From positions 1 to 64,000 of the forward strand of contig DWYX01000056.1 of assembly GCA_019118465.1 (NCBI GenBank): 64,000 nucleotides of DNA. Reading direction: 5' to 3'. The translations under genes were made by a program, and so were the position numbers. Below the pieces are notes generated by a model. It ran no database searches. It saw only the letters and a program-made list of their open reading frames with translations, and was not told the origin of the DNA. The stretch is from Candidatus Limosilactobacillus faecipullorum (GTDB lineage Bacteria > Bacillota > Bacilli > Lactobacillales > Lactobacillaceae). Position 1 is the stretch's first letter, and each line of letters starts with the position of its first letter. Of this stretch, positions 37,212-49,979 are shown piece by piece.

Positions 37212-37994
37212 TTTCTCTCCTAAAAAGACGGTCAGCCGTTTGGTAGCTCGCACTGGCGATCGTTTCTGGTTTTTCTGCCAATAAATCAGCCAAACCTAAC
37301 ACCGTAAAGTAAGTAAAGGCCGGCTCATTTTGCTTACCTCGGTAAGGCATGGGGGTTAGGTACGGAGCATCGGTTTCGACCATCAAGTGGTTAAGAGAAG
37401 TTACCTTCGCCGCTGCTTGAACATCCACGGCCTTATTAAAGGTCACAACACCACTGTAAGAGAGGTCCATCCCCAGATCCAAGAAGCGCTTTGCCCACTC
37501 CGCATTTTCAGCAAAGCTATGCATCACCCCGCCATAATCACCAACATGGTTTGCCTTTAAAATCCGATAAGCATCTTCAATTGCCTCCCGACAGTGAATT
37601 ACCACTGGTAAATGCAAATCATGAGCGATCGCTAGCTGACGGGCAAAGACCCGCTGTTGTTCTTCTCTAGGAACAGCATCCCAATAATAATCTAAACCAA
37701 TTTCACCTACAGCAACGACCGCTGGATCAGCAAGTTGATGGATTAAAGTTGCTTCGGCTTGTTCATCATAATTCGCTAAATCTTCTGGATGCCAACCAAT
37801 TACGGCTGAAAGCTGGTCATAATGATGGGATAAAGTAAGCGCCCGGGCATTTAATTTAGCGTTCGATCCCACCATGTTCATCCTTACGACGCCAAAATGG
37901 GCGGCCCGCGCTAGGTAAGCCGCCACATCATTGTAAAACACGTCATCATTAAGATGAGTGTGGGAATCATAAATTGTTAGTTTTTGAACCTGCA

Positions 37995-37995
<1 letters not shown>
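37198..37995 (-). CDS. tatD: TatD-family metal-dependent DNase
   Basis: Metal-dependent 3'-5' exonuclease of the amidohydrolase fold. YDSHTHLND at the N terminus supplies two metal-binding His, EIGLDYYWD the Glu, HLPVVIHCREAIED and VMHSFAENAEW further His, and ETDAPYLTP the Asp. 265 residues. The ATG shares a base with the metG stop (TAATG). The metG-tatD-rnmV-rsmA cluster is standard. Confidence 0.95.
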
Positions 37996-40040
<2,045 letters not shown>

Positions 40041-40101
40041 TTATTAGTTAAATTCTAGTATAGCAAACTTACCGCTCGGTGTCGCACTTCCTAGTAAGAT
40101 T

Positions 40102-40953
40102 TTAGAACAAGTCAAGTTGTTCGGGAGCCCGTGGAACCAAGCCAGAAAAATGTAAATTCATCTGCCGGGTTAACTCCTGGGCGTTTGGAGCCGCATCCCC
40201 GCCCGAATTATTATTAAAAATCACACACAGTTCCTGGGGTTGCGGGCTTAATTGTTCAATCACCGTTTTAAGTCCCGCCAGTTCTTCTTTCGAGTAAGAA
40301 TATAAGGTCCGCTTTTTGCGCCAATCACTCCCCTGGTGATTCCACCCTTGAGTATTTCGTCCATGGAGACGAATTAAACCTAGTTGCGGATTCGTTGTTA
40401 CAAGTTCAAAAGGGACACTCGTCGGTAACTGATGGGGTTCATCAACTGCCACTAAGGTGAATTTTAATTCCTGACAATAACCAATTAAGGAAGCCAAGAC
40501 ACCCTGGCGATACCAAGACTGATGGCGAAATTCGATTGCGATTGGTAAAGTCGATAGCCACTTCCGAATCTGCATTAAATACTCAATGTTAATTGGCGTG
40601 GCCGTAAAAGTTGGGGGAAATTGAAAGAGAACCGTTTTTAACTGATCTGTCGCCACTAAGGGCGCAACCGTCCGGGTAAAAAGCTTAAACATCTCTGCTA
40701 AGGACTGACCATTTGGTAACTGAGCTTGGGGATGTTTAGTCATCGTTTGATGAGCCTTAACAATAAACTGAAAATCCGGCGAAACTTCCCCTAACCACTT
40801 TTGGACGGTCGTCACCTGAGGTAAAGCATAGAAAAAGGTATCCACTTCGACTACTGGAAAATGCTGGGCATATTCATTTAAAGTCACTGGTCGTTGAGCA
40901 TGTATTAGGGCATGGTGCTCACTCCATGTGGTTAAGCCAACTGTTACTTTCAT
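40102..40953 (-). CDS. DUF72 (YecE-like) protein
   Basis: 283 residues of the YecE/DUF72 TIM-barrel family, whose function is unknown. Landmarks are VGLTTWSEH at the N terminus, YAQHFPVVEVDTFFYALP, EFRHQSWY, LIRLHGRNTQGW and the late CVIFNNNSGGDAAPNA. The start at MKVTVGL has AAAGGGA upstream. It lies between metG and sortase, and has no link visible to either. Confidence 0.9.
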   Translation of the reverse strand: MKVTVGLTTWSEHHALIHAQRPVTLNEYAQHFPVVEVDTFFYALPQVTTVQKWLGEVSPDFQFIVKAHQTMTKHPQAQLPNGQSLAEMFKLFTRTVAPLVATDQLKTVLFQFPPTFTATPINIEYLMQIRKWLSTLPIAIEFRHQSWYRQGVLASLIGYCQELKFTLVAVDEPHQLPTSVPFELVTTNPQLGLIRLHGRNTQGWNHQGSDWRKKRTLYSYSKEELAGLKTVIEQLSPQPQELCVIFNNNSGGDAAPNAQELTRQMNLHFSGLVPRAPEQLDLF

Positions 40954-40982
40954 TATTTTCAATCCCTTTTTTATGTAATAAA

Positions 40983-41023
40983 CCACCAAGGAGCGAGCAA
41001 CTTGCTCTGCATCACTTTGGTGG
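40983..41023 (-). terminator. sortase gene terminator-like hairpin
   Basis: CCACCAA pairs with TTGGTGG and inside it GAGCAA with TTGCTC. On the minus strand a short T-run follows. It lies between srtA and the DUF72 gene. Confidence 0.6.
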
Positions 41024-41087
41024 TATCGTTTTAAGCCTTTTTCATTGTAAAATCCTTTTAAGTTTGGATCAACAGTCCAAGGCTAAC

Positions 41088-41783
41088 TTACTTATTTGTG
41101 TATTTCCCACTAAATGCTTTTTGCACGGATTGTGGGGCTTGATCAAAGTTAACAGTCTTGACGTAATTTCCGCGGATCATTAAACGATTTTTCCCAATTG
41201 CATCACAGGTAATCAAGGTCACAATCTTTTTCGAAGTATTATCAACCACGTCAACCCGCGTAGCGAGAATAAAATTGCGTTGGTAGATCTTATAATAATA
41301 GATCTTCTTCATATCCGTGAGGTAGATCATTTGCCCAACTTTTGCATGGTAATACAACGGTGAGAAAAGAATCTTAGACCCGTTTGCCATATTATGACCC
41401 GCCAACGGGTAATTACCTTGTCCTAGTTTTTGATCTGGCCGCATCGTCCCAGCCGCTAAGGCTAAAGTTGAATTTGAAACCCCGGTTGCAATGGGAATAT
41501 TCAAGTTAATTGCTGGAATTGCAATTTGGCCAATCACATTGACTGCTTGTTTACTTGCCCGAGCTTTAGCAACTGCCTGCAAATTTAAATCTTTCGTTTG
41601 CGAAAAATCATACTCTTTTTGATCAACTTTTTTCTGCTGATTTTTAGCAACCGTCGTCTTAGTGATTGTTGGCCGATAACTCCCTACCAAATAATACTTA
41701 ATTTGTTGGTTAAAGATTAAAGCCAAACTAACGATAAAGAGGATAACGATTCCCGTCCACGAAAGCCATTTACGTTTTTTCAT
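41088..41783 (-). CDS. srtA: class A sortase
   Basis: Membrane transpeptidase that joins LPXTG surface proteins to the cell wall. One N-terminal membrane segment (about 9-28) is followed by the sortase barrel. The catalytic His is in LAGHNMANG, Cys in VTLITCDA and Arg in NRLMIRGNY. TAGGAGG precedes the chosen ATG. 231 residues. No LPXTG substrate gene is in the window, so it is probably the housekeeping sortase. Confidence 0.94.
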   Translation of the reverse strand: MKKRKWLSWTGIVILFIVSLALIFNQQIKYYLVGSYRPTITKTTVAKNQQKKVDQKEYDFSQTKDLNLQAVAKARASKQAVNVIGQIAIPAINLNIPIATGVSNSTLALAAGTMRPDQKLGQGNYPLAGHNMANGSKILFSPLYYHAKVGQMIYLTDMKKIYYYKIYQRNFILATRVDVVDNTSKKIVTLITCDAIGKNRLMIRGNYVKTVNFDQAPQSVQKAFSGKYTNK

Positions 41784-41804
41784 CTTTTTCCTCCTAACCA
41801 CCAT

Positions 41805-42441
41805 TTAAGTTAAATGGTGATAATATAACCCTTCTAATATACCATCATTTTTCGAAAAATCAGTTATTTTCGTAGTCGTTTCCTGTACTAAAACGAGTTT
41901 TAAACTTGGAACATGGGGCGTGACATCAACAACTAACGGCCGTTGATTAAACGTTTTTATTAGTTGAATCAACTCTTGTTGGTGTTGAACAATTTCATTA
42001 ACTTCTTGATCTGGTTACCGTAGCTGAACTTCCCCGTTGACATTGAAATGATAACCACCCCTCATATGTTGACGAATTGGCGGTAAAGAGTGATGTTTTT
42101 ATTTTTTGGAAAGTAAAGGTAAATAGCCTTAATTTGGCCAATTGAACGACAATGGGCTAAGGCGAATTGAGGTTTAATGACTCCAACCAGATAAAACTTT
42201 GACCATTAAACCTGACGAACCCTTAAATAAAAATAATTACTTCCTTAGGGTGAGGAGGTTGACTAAACACGAAGAGTTGCAGCCCATCATTGGCATAATA
42301 ATGTTGAAGAACCTTCCCTAAATAATATCGGCCAATCTCAATCGGCTACCCCATTACAAGTGGTTGATATTCTTGTTTTGCTAAGGCAACCCATTCTTGA
42401 TCCATTAGTTGTTTGCGTAAAGCCAAACTCCCCTTTTGCAT
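41805..42441 (-). pseudogene. decayed gene, alpha/beta-hydrolase-like look, uncertain
   Basis: Remnant of a gene of at least 200 codons, reading from ATG at 42441. The first part reads LMDQEWVALAKQEYQPLVMG, then after a stop PIEIGRYYLGKVLQHYYAND and FVFSQPPHPKEVIIFI, and after another stop FNGQSFIWLESLN. The far end reads DQEVNEIVQHQQELIQLIK and then LVVDVTPHVPSLKLVLVQ in another frame. The total length is not a multiple of three, so stops and frameshifts have both accumulated. The central part, where a Gly-X-Ser-X-Gly would be, seems deleted. The family is a guess from its general look. Confidence 0.65.
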
Positions 42442-42461
42442 TCTATCTTACCATGAATGCA

Positions 42462-42499
42462 AAATAAAAAATCCGCAAAGGGCATCCTTTGCGGATTTT
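42462..42499 (-). terminator. rpmE2 terminator
   Basis: AAATCCGCAAAGG pairs with CCTTTGCGGATTT through a 4-base loop; T-rich sequence follows on the minus strand. Confidence 0.9.
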
Positions 42500-42513
42500 G
42501 AAGCTTTGGTTGA

Positions 42514-42759
42514 TTACTTGAGACCGTACTTCTTGTTGAACTTGTCGACTGCCCCATCGGCTTGGGTAAACTTTTGCTTACCAGTGTAGAATGGGTGAGA
42601 ATCGGAAGTAACTTCAACTCGGATCAATGGGTATTCGTTACCGTCTTCCCACTTAACAGTTTCCTTGGACGTAGCCGTAGAACCTGATAAGAACTTGAAG
42701 CCAGTAGATGAGTCTTCAAATACAACGTAGTGATAATCTGGGTGAATTCCTTGCTTCAT
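42514..42759 (-). CDS. rpmE2: 50S ribosomal protein L31 type B
   Basis: 81 residues; [20 protein letters not shown] and [11 protein letters not shown] are the type B signatures. It lacks the CxxC zinc pair of type A, so it is the zinc-independent form, which in other bacteria replaces the zinc form during zinc limitation. Whether a type A gene exists elsewhere is not visible. It follows murA, as in related species. Confidence 0.96.
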   Translation of the reverse strand: MKQGIHPDYHYVVFEDSSTGFKFLSGSTATSKETVKWEDGNEYPLIRVEVTSDSHPFYTGKQKFTQADGAVDKFNKKYGLK

Positions 42760-42853
42760 AATTTAATACGCTCCTTTGCCATGAATCATTGCCTGAAACA
42801 TAGATTATTTTCAATAACCTAGCCAGGATAACATAGTTTTACCAAAATGGCAA

Positions 42854-44119
42854 CTATTCATCTTCAATCTTAACGTTTGCGTTTAACCGATTAAGTTTCC
42901 AAACCACTCGATCGTAACCACGTAAAATATGGTCAGCTTGGTGAATAACAGTTGTTCCTCGGGCCATCAAACCAGTGATCATTAGGGAAGCACCCGCGCG
43001 AATTTCGCCAGCTTCAACTTCCGCTCCCCGAAGCATTGCTTGATCAGTATGATCAATCACAATTTTGCCGTCACCAGCTGCAATTTTCATCCCCATTTTT
43101 TGCAATTGCGCAATATGCTTAACCCGCTTTGGATAGATCGTATCAACAACGACACTTTCCCCCTCAGCCAAAGCCATTAGTGGTGTCAGCGGTTGTTGCA
43201 AATCAGTTGCAAATCCCGGATAAGGCATCGTTTTAACATAAATTGCCTTTAATTGCTTAACCGGTGGAACGAAAATTTTATCACTATCAATCTGGAGGTC
43301 AACCCCCATCTCAATCATTTTGCTGGTGTAAGCTTCGAGGTGTTCGGGAATGACATTATTAACCATGACCCCATCACCGAGGGCAGCTGCTAACGACAGA
43401 TAAGTTCCCGTCTCAATCCGGTCAGCGATGATAGTGTGGGTATTCATGGATTGAAGGGTTTTAACTCCTGTAATCCGAATAACATCAGTTCCGACACCCC
43501 TAATTTTGGCCCCCATGTTATTTAAAAAGGTTGCTAAATCAACGATTTCTGGTTCGCGAGCGGCATTTTCGATTACAGTCATGCCTTCTGCCCGGACTGC
43601 TGCTAAAATCGCATTGATTGTTGCTCCGACAGAAACCATATCCATAAAGATCCGGTTTCCATGCAGGCCATTGGGGGCAGCTAAATGAACCGTCCCGCCA
43701 TCTTGGCTAACAATTGCCCCTAAAGCTTCAAATGCTTTTAAATGTTGATCAATTGGCCGTGGCCCAATGTTGTCACCACCAGGAAAAGTTAAGGTTGCCC
43801 GGTGAAAACGACCGAGGAGAGCTCCCATAAAATAATAGGACGCCCGCAGACTCTTAATTGCCTTACTTGGTAACTCTGCTTCGACAATCTGGGTTGGATC
43901 GATATCAAGTACCCCATGTGAGAACGAGGACTTAACATTCATTGACTCCAGAATAATCATTAGATTGTGAACATCCAGGATGTCCGGCACGGTATCAAAC
44001 TGCACAGGAGTGTCGGCTAAAATTGCCGCAGGGATTAAGGCAACAGTGCTATTTTTAGCACCGCCAATGGTAACCTCACCCGCCAGGCGGTTTCCTCCTT
44101 GAATGATCATTTTTTTCAT
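42854..44119 (-). CDS. murA: UDP-GlcNAc 1-carboxyvinyltransferase with Asp at the catalytic Cys position
   Basis: First committed step of peptidoglycan synthesis: enolpyruvyl transfer from PEP to UDP-GlcNAc. N-terminal GEVTIGGAKNSTVAL carries the catalytic Lys of KN, and TFPGGDNIGPRPIDQHLK contains the loop in which most enzymes have Cys (PGGCxIG). Here the residue is Asp116, corresponding to C115 of E. coli. Such Cys-to-Asp enzymes are active and insensitive to fosfomycin. 421 residues. It is one of probably two murA paralogues (murA/murZ); which one cannot be settled here. Confidence 0.93.
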   Translation of the reverse strand: MKKMIIQGGNRLAGEVTIGGAKNSTVALIPAAILADTPVQFDTVPDILDVHNLMIILESMNVKSSFSHGVLDIDPTQIVEAELPSKAIKSLRASYYFMGALLGRFHRATLTFPGGDNIGPRPIDQHLKAFEALGAIVSQDGGTVHLAAPNGLHGNRIFMDMVSVGATINAILAAVRAEGMTVIENAAREPEIVDLATFLNNMGAKIRGVGTDVIRITGVKTLQSMNTHTIIADRIETGTYLSLAAALGDGVMVNNVIPEHLEAYTSKMIEMGVDLQIDSDKIFVPPVKQLKAIYVKTMPYPGFATDLQQPLTPLMALAEGESVVVDTIYPKRVKHIAQLQKMGMKIAAGDGKIVIDHTDQAMLRGAEVEAGEIRAGASLMITGLMARGTTVIHQADHILRGYDRVVWKLNRLNANVKIEDE

Positions 44120-44280
44120 GATTGTCTTTCCTCACTTAATAACACGATAAATTCATACTAAAATCCTGCTTCACAAAATAAAACAGTCAATAGATATAAT
44201 AATGAATCAATCGTAAAAATACAACCTTTTACCGGTATTCTTAACAAATCAATCTTGATCTGTTCGGATTTAACGAAAAT

Positions 44281-44297
44281 TTTCGGTCAATCCGAAA
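44281..44297 (-). terminator. pyrG terminator
   Basis: TTTCGG pairs with CCGAAA over a 5-base loop, with TTTT following on the minus strand. The remaining gap to murA (about 160 bp) is AT-rich and holds no gene. Confidence 0.65.
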
Positions 44298-44333
44298 AAA
44301 ACAGAAAACTTTTCCGCTCTTCTCAATGGTAAA

Positions 44334-46130
<1,797 letters not shown>

Positions 46131-46703
46131 TTATTCCTCATCATCATCTTCTTCGTCATCTTCATCGTCGAAGTCTTCATCATCTAATTCTGACAATTGG
46201 TCTTCAATGTTACTATCATCGTCAGCATCATCGACTGGATTGTCATCATCATAATCATCATCGTCGTAATCATCATTATCATCCAGATCATCATCTTCTG
46301 GATCATCATTGTCGTAATCGATTACATCGTCATCGTCATCGCTACCAGCCAAGAAGGCATTAACCTTACGGTTCTTCTTCTTTGGACGATCTTCATCATC
46401 ATCGTCAGTTTCACCAACCGTAGCTTCATCGATTGATTCATATGGGTACCATGCCCGAAGGCCCCACGTATTGTCACCGAGGGAAATAAAGCTACCATCG
46501 ACGTTCAAGTCCGTGTAGAACTGGGAAAGCCGTTCGCGAATTTCCTCATCGCTTTTTCCAAGGTACTGTTGAATTTCGTTTGTTAAATCCGCAAAGGCCA
46601 TTGCTTCCCCATGGTACGCTAAGATCGCATGTGCGACCTCAACCATTGAGAGTTCTGACTTGTCTTGACCATCGAAAACCTTTAAATCCAAATTGGTGCA
46701 CAT
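46131..46703 (-). CDS. rpoE: RNA polymerase delta subunit
   Basis: Gram-positive-specific subunit that speeds RNA polymerase recycling and helps promoter selection. The N-terminal HARE-HTH domain (about 1-95, [17 protein letters not shown]) is followed by an extremely acidic disordered tail, almost only Asp and Glu (about 105-190). 190 residues. The tail is encoded by GAT/GAC/GAA repeats, which generate several false long frames on the opposite strand. Located directly upstream of pyrG, as in Bacillus. Confidence 0.96.
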   Translation of the reverse strand: MCTNLDLKVFDGQDKSELSMVEVAHAILAYHGEAMAFADLTNEIQQYLGKSDEEIRERLSQFYTDLNVDGSFISLGDNTWGLRAWYPYESIDEATVGETDDDDEDRPKKKNRKVNAFLAGSDDDDDVIDYDNDDPEDDDLDDNDDYDDDDYDDDNPVDDADDDSNIEDQLSELDDEDFDDEDDEEDDDEE

Positions 46704-46731
46704 CCCTTCAAAAAGTCTAAGCTACATAATA

Positions 46732-47163
46732 CTATCTTCTGAAAGTTAAATCAAGATGATACTTTCCTAAAATCATTGGGCCATTTTTTAAACGGTAATC
46801 AATGCGTAAGGTCCCGTTAGCTTGTTCTATATCAATCAAGGATAACAAGCGATCCGTAAAGACCTCCAAATTAATGACCCCATATTCCGTTCGATAACGA
46901 GTTTGGGTACTTTGCTCCGGATCAAAATGAAGACGAGTTCGCCGGGCACCGTCTCTAGTGACCATTAGTTGACCCTCATCCAAACGAATCCGGACCGGAA
47001 CCACTTGGCCTGCCTGGTGTTCAGTATAGGTTAAATAATGTTGGTGTGCATTTAAAGTTACTAACCGCCCGGCTTCTTCAAAAGCAAATTCTTCTTTTTG
47101 CCCATCAATCATCGTCACCGTTTTCAACTTAATCTTAACGGATTCTTCTTGTTTAATCTTCAA
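46732..47163 (-). CDS. DUF1934 (YwiB-like) calycin-fold protein
   Basis: 143 residues, beta-rich, belonging to DUF1934; B. subtilis YwiB is a relative. EEFAFEEAGRLVTLNAHQHYL and RTEYGVINLEVFTDRL are typical pieces, and GKYHLDLTFR the usual ending. Function unknown. The start is a TTG with AAGGA nine bases upstream; a GGAGGGG two bases before it is too close to be its site. It precedes rpoE and reads divergently from the HD gene. Confidence 0.82.
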   Translation of the reverse strand: MKIKQEESVKIKLKTVTMIDGQKEEFAFEEAGRLVTLNAHQHYLTYTEHQAGQVVPVRIRLDEGQLMVTRDGARRTRLHFDPEQSTQTRYRTEYGVINLEVFTDRLLSLIDIEQANGTLRIDYRLKNGPMILGKYHLDLTFRR

Positions 47164-47292
47164 CCCCTCCAGTCCTTACCAATTTTTGTTTCTTTAATTA
47201 TAGGAAACTTGCCGTTAAATCTCAATTCCAGTGAAGTTTAGTTTTAGATTCGGTATAATTGGGAAAGAACTTTTTAAACGAAAGGACACATT

Positions 47293-48654
47293 ATGGGATT
47301 TTTTGACGAACAATTGCCACAAGAAAAAGTTTTCCGGGACCCCATTCATCACTATATCGTAGTTGATAACCAAATTATCCTGGACTTAATCAATACCCCT
47401 GAATTTCAACGATTACGACGGGTAAAACAACTTGGAACGAGCTCTTTGATTTTTCACGGAGCGGAACACTCACGCTTTGGTCATAGCCTCGGAGTCTATG
47501 AAATCACCCGGCGGATGTGCAATCATTTTAAACGAAACTACCCAAGTCAAAGGCCAGACGACGGCTTATGGGATGACCAAGAACGGCCCGTTGCCCTCTG
47601 TGCCGCCCTTTTACATGATCTCGGCCACGGTCCTTTTTCTCACACTTTTGAACATATTTTTCATACTAATCACGAAAACATTACCCAACGGTTAATCACT
47701 AGTTCCGAAACCCAAATCAACCAAATCTTACGCCGAGTTGATCCAGATTTTCCAACCAAGGTTGCAAGCGTCATTGACCACACTTATCCCAATCCCCAGG
47801 TCGTCCAAATGATTTCATCGCAAATTGATGCTGATCGAATGGATTACCTACAACGCGATGCTTTCTATACCGGAACTAACTACGGGAAGTTTGATCTCGA
47901 TCGGGTCTTAAAAGTAATGCGACCAATCCATGAAGGCATCGCCTTTCAAATTGCCGGGATGCATGCCGTTGAAGATTATATTTTAAGTCGGCTTCAAATG
48001 TACCTCCAGGTTTACTTTCACCCGGTTACCCGGTCAATGGAAGTCATTTTAGCCCACCAACTTAAACGAGCAAATTGGCTTTACCAACATCCAAATGAGT
48101 ATCAGCCTGAATTTACCCCCGCCCTTTTAATGCCCTTCTTTAATGGCCGGTTTTCGCTTGATGATTACCTTACCTTAGATGATGGGGTTTTGACGACCTA
48201 CTTCACTCATTGGCGGCGGTCAAATGATGACATTTTAGCCGACCTAGCAGACCGTTTTTTAAACCGGCGCCCGTTTAAATCAGTTTTATATGACCAAACA
48301 ACTGCTAAACTATTACCTCAACTCAAAGACTTAATTACCACGGCTGGTTTTAATCCAGACTACTATACAGCTACTAACTCGTCCTTTAAATTACCGTATG
48401 ATGTCTATAATCCCCAAGATAAAAAGCCCCAGAGTCAAATTGAACTAGTCCAGCCAAATGGTGAACTCGTCGAGTTGTCCCAAGTTTCAACTCTTGTTGC
48501 AAGTGTTGCCGGGAAAGAAGCTGGTGACCAACGGTTCTTCTTCCCGAAAGAAATGCTTGTGCAACACCAAAATATCGAAATTTTCCAACCAATTTATGAT
48601 GAATTTCAAAGTTACATTCAAAACAATCATTTAATCACTAAAGGAGCAGAATAA
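47293..48654 (+). CDS. HD-domain phosphohydrolase, YwfO-like
   Basis: 453 residues with the metal-binding HD motif in HSRFGHSLGVYEI and AALLHDLGHGPFSHTFEH, and further ligands near DRMDYLQRDAFYTGTNYG. This is the dNTP triphosphohydrolase-like branch of Firmicutes (YwfO), thought to act on nucleotides, but the substrate is not certain. GAAAGG lies before the ATG. It is followed by a HAD gene after 2 bases. A possible -10 TATAAT is at about 47255. Confidence 0.88.
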   Translation: MGFFDEQLPQEKVFRDPIHHYIVVDNQIILDLINTPEFQRLRRVKQLGTSSLIFHGAEHSRFGHSLGVYEITRRMCNHFKRNYPSQRPDDGLWDDQERPVALCAALLHDLGHGPFSHTFEHIFHTNHENITQRLITSSETQINQILRRVDPDFPTKVASVIDHTYPNPQVVQMISSQIDADRMDYLQRDAFYTGTNYGKFDLDRVLKVMRPIHEGIAFQIAGMHAVEDYILSRLQMYLQVYFHPVTRSMEVILAHQLKRANWLYQHPNEYQPEFTPALLMPFFNGRFSLDDYLTLDDGVLTTYFTHWRRSNDDILADLADRFLNRRPFKSVLYDQTTAKLLPQLKDLITTAGFNPDYYTATNSSFKLPYDVYNPQDKKPQSQIELVQPNGELVELSQVSTLVASVAGKEAGDQRFFFPKEMLVQHQNIEIFQPIYDEFQSYIQNNHLITKGAE

Positions 48655-48656
48655 GC

Positions 48657-49496
48657 ATGACAATTAAATTAATCGCAATCGACATCGACGGAACCTTAAT
48701 CAACGATCAACGCGAGATCACTCCAGCAACCAAAGCTACTTTGGCCAAGGCAACTGCTAGTGGCATCAAGGTTGTTCTTTGTACCGGTCGGCCAATGACG
48801 GGAGTCGCTGCCTACCTTGATGAACTCAACTTGAATGGCCAAGCCGATCAATATGTGATCAGCTTTAACGGTGGGCTCGCGCAGTCAACCGATGAAAATC
48901 CCATTATTGAGGCTACCATTGCCTTTGATGACTACCTTGACTTACAAAACTTCTACCGGAAAAACGGGGTCAAATGCATCATTGAAACCAGTGATTTCAT
49001 CTACACTGCTAACCAAGATATTAGCCCTTACACCGTTCACGAATCTGACCTGGTTTCAATGCCAATTCATTACCGGACAATCGATCAACAAATTACTCTC
49101 CAAGACCAAATGGAAATTGGAAAGGTAATGTTAACCGACGAACCGGCTAAGATTGATGCTATTCTGCCCAAAATTCCTGCAGATTTAAAGACGCGGTTTA
49201 CTTTTGTCCGGAGTGAAGAATTCTATCTCGAAGCCGTTAACCCTAAAGCCGGGAAAGGGAACACTTTGAAGGCCCTTGCTGAACACCTTGGCTTTACCAT
49301 GGATGAAGTCATGGCCATTGGGAACGCCCAAAATGATGAATCAATGATTAAAGTTGCTGGTGTCGGGGTTGCAATGGGCAATTCTGTTCCTTCAACCCTG
49401 GCTTGTGCCGACATTACCGTTGCTGATAATAATCATGACGGTGTTGCCGAAGCTACTGAAAAGGCGATGGCCGGGAATTTTTTAGTTAACAAGTAG
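48657..49496 (+). CDS. Cof-type HAD phosphatase
   Basis: HAD-IIB phosphatase, 279 residues. Motif I is AIDIDGTLIND, motif II VVLCTGRP, Lys in NPKAGKGNTLKALAE, and motif IV IGNAQNDESMIK. Such enzymes hydrolyse sugar phosphates or pyridoxal phosphate; E. coli YidA is the closest type. It is cotranscribed with the HD gene (2-base gap). Confidence 0.92.
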   Translation: MTIKLIAIDIDGTLINDQREITPATKATLAKATASGIKVVLCTGRPMTGVAAYLDELNLNGQADQYVISFNGGLAQSTDENPIIEATIAFDDYLDLQNFYRKNGVKCIIETSDFIYTANQDISPYTVHESDLVSMPIHYRTIDQQITLQDQMEIGKVMLTDEPAKIDAILPKIPADLKTRFTFVRSEEFYLEAVNPKAGKGNTLKALAEHLGFTMDEVMAIGNAQNDESMIKVAGVGVAMGNSVPSTLACADITVADNNHDGVAEATEKAMAGNFLVNK

Positions 49497-49502
49497 AGGA
49501 AT

Positions 49503-49550
49503 AAAAAAGAGTTCAGGAAGGAACTTACATCCTTTCCCGAACTCTTTTCT
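49503..49550. terminator. bidirectional terminator
   Basis: AAAAAAGAGTTCAGGAAGG pairs with CCTTTCCCGAACTCTTTT with few mismatches; it separates the HAD gene from the converging SemiSWEET gene. Confidence 0.85.
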
Positions 49551-49551
49551 C

Positions 49552-49818
49552 TTACCAAGCAAAGCAGGTAGCAAAGGTCGCGAAACTAAAGAAGATCCCA
49601 GGGAAGTTAGCCCAGAACACGAACCAGTCCCGATCCTGCTTAAAGTAAGCATAAATACTCCACAAAGTACAGTTAACACCAGCAACAAAGGGTTGTAGTG
49701 GCGCTGCGTATTGGCCGCGGAGATTGTTGTAAATTTGAGCAATATAAGAAACGTACATCAAAATTGCAATCACACTGGCGATCCGCCCGAGCCATAAAAT
49801 AAACTTCTTTTCTTCCAT
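49552..49818 (-). CDS. SemiSWEET-like sugar transporter
   Basis: 88 residues with three membrane segments and a PQ-loop/MtN3-like pattern: LMYVSYIAQIYNNLRG in the first, VNCTLWSIYAYFKQDRDW in the second and NFPGIFFSFATFATC in the third. SemiSWEETs work as dimers that exchange sugars across the membrane. The ribosome site is weak. It has its own LacI-type promoter and lies behind a LacI regulator, so control by sugar is likely. The substrate is unknown. Confidence 0.78.
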   Translation of the reverse strand: MEEKKFILWLGRIASVIAILMYVSYIAQIYNNLRGQYAAPLQPFVAGVNCTLWSIYAYFKQDRDWFVFWANFPGIFFSFATFATCFAW

Positions 49819-49865
49819 TGTCTCTTCTTCTTCAAATAAAGCGTTTTCTCCTTTTCACACCAGCA

Positions 49866-49906
49866 ATGATAGCGCTTGTTTAATATACTGTCAACCGCTT
49901 GACAGT
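49866..49906 (-). promoter_or_regulatory. SemiSWEET promoter with 20 bp operator palindrome
   Basis: On the minus strand TTGACA (49894-49889), 17 bp, TATCAT (49871-49866). The -35 lies inside a perfect inverted repeat, ACTGTCAA-GCGG-TTGACAGT (49906-49887). The position fits a repressor site and the regulator gene next door is the obvious candidate. Downstream is a GAAAACGCTTTA string resembling a cre site. Confidence 0.75.
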
Positions 49907-49914
49907 TGATTAGA

Positions 49915-49958
49915 TTAAAAAGAGCCGGTAGTAAACACTTTCTACTAACCAACTCTTC
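49915..49958 (-). terminator. terminator after the second lacI gene
   Basis: AAGAGTTGGTTAGTA pairs with TACTACCGGCTCTT with G-T pairs; T-rich sequence follows. It keeps the lacI gene and SemiSWEET on separate transcripts. Confidence 0.75.
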
Positions 49959-49979
49959 ATTAATTTTGTAAGGACACTC

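Noticed and set aside
46197-46436. 79-residue hydrophobic plus-strand frame opposite rpoE
   Set aside because: It is the mirror of the Asp/Glu-coding tail of rpoE (repeated ATC/GTC codons), with no ribosome site.
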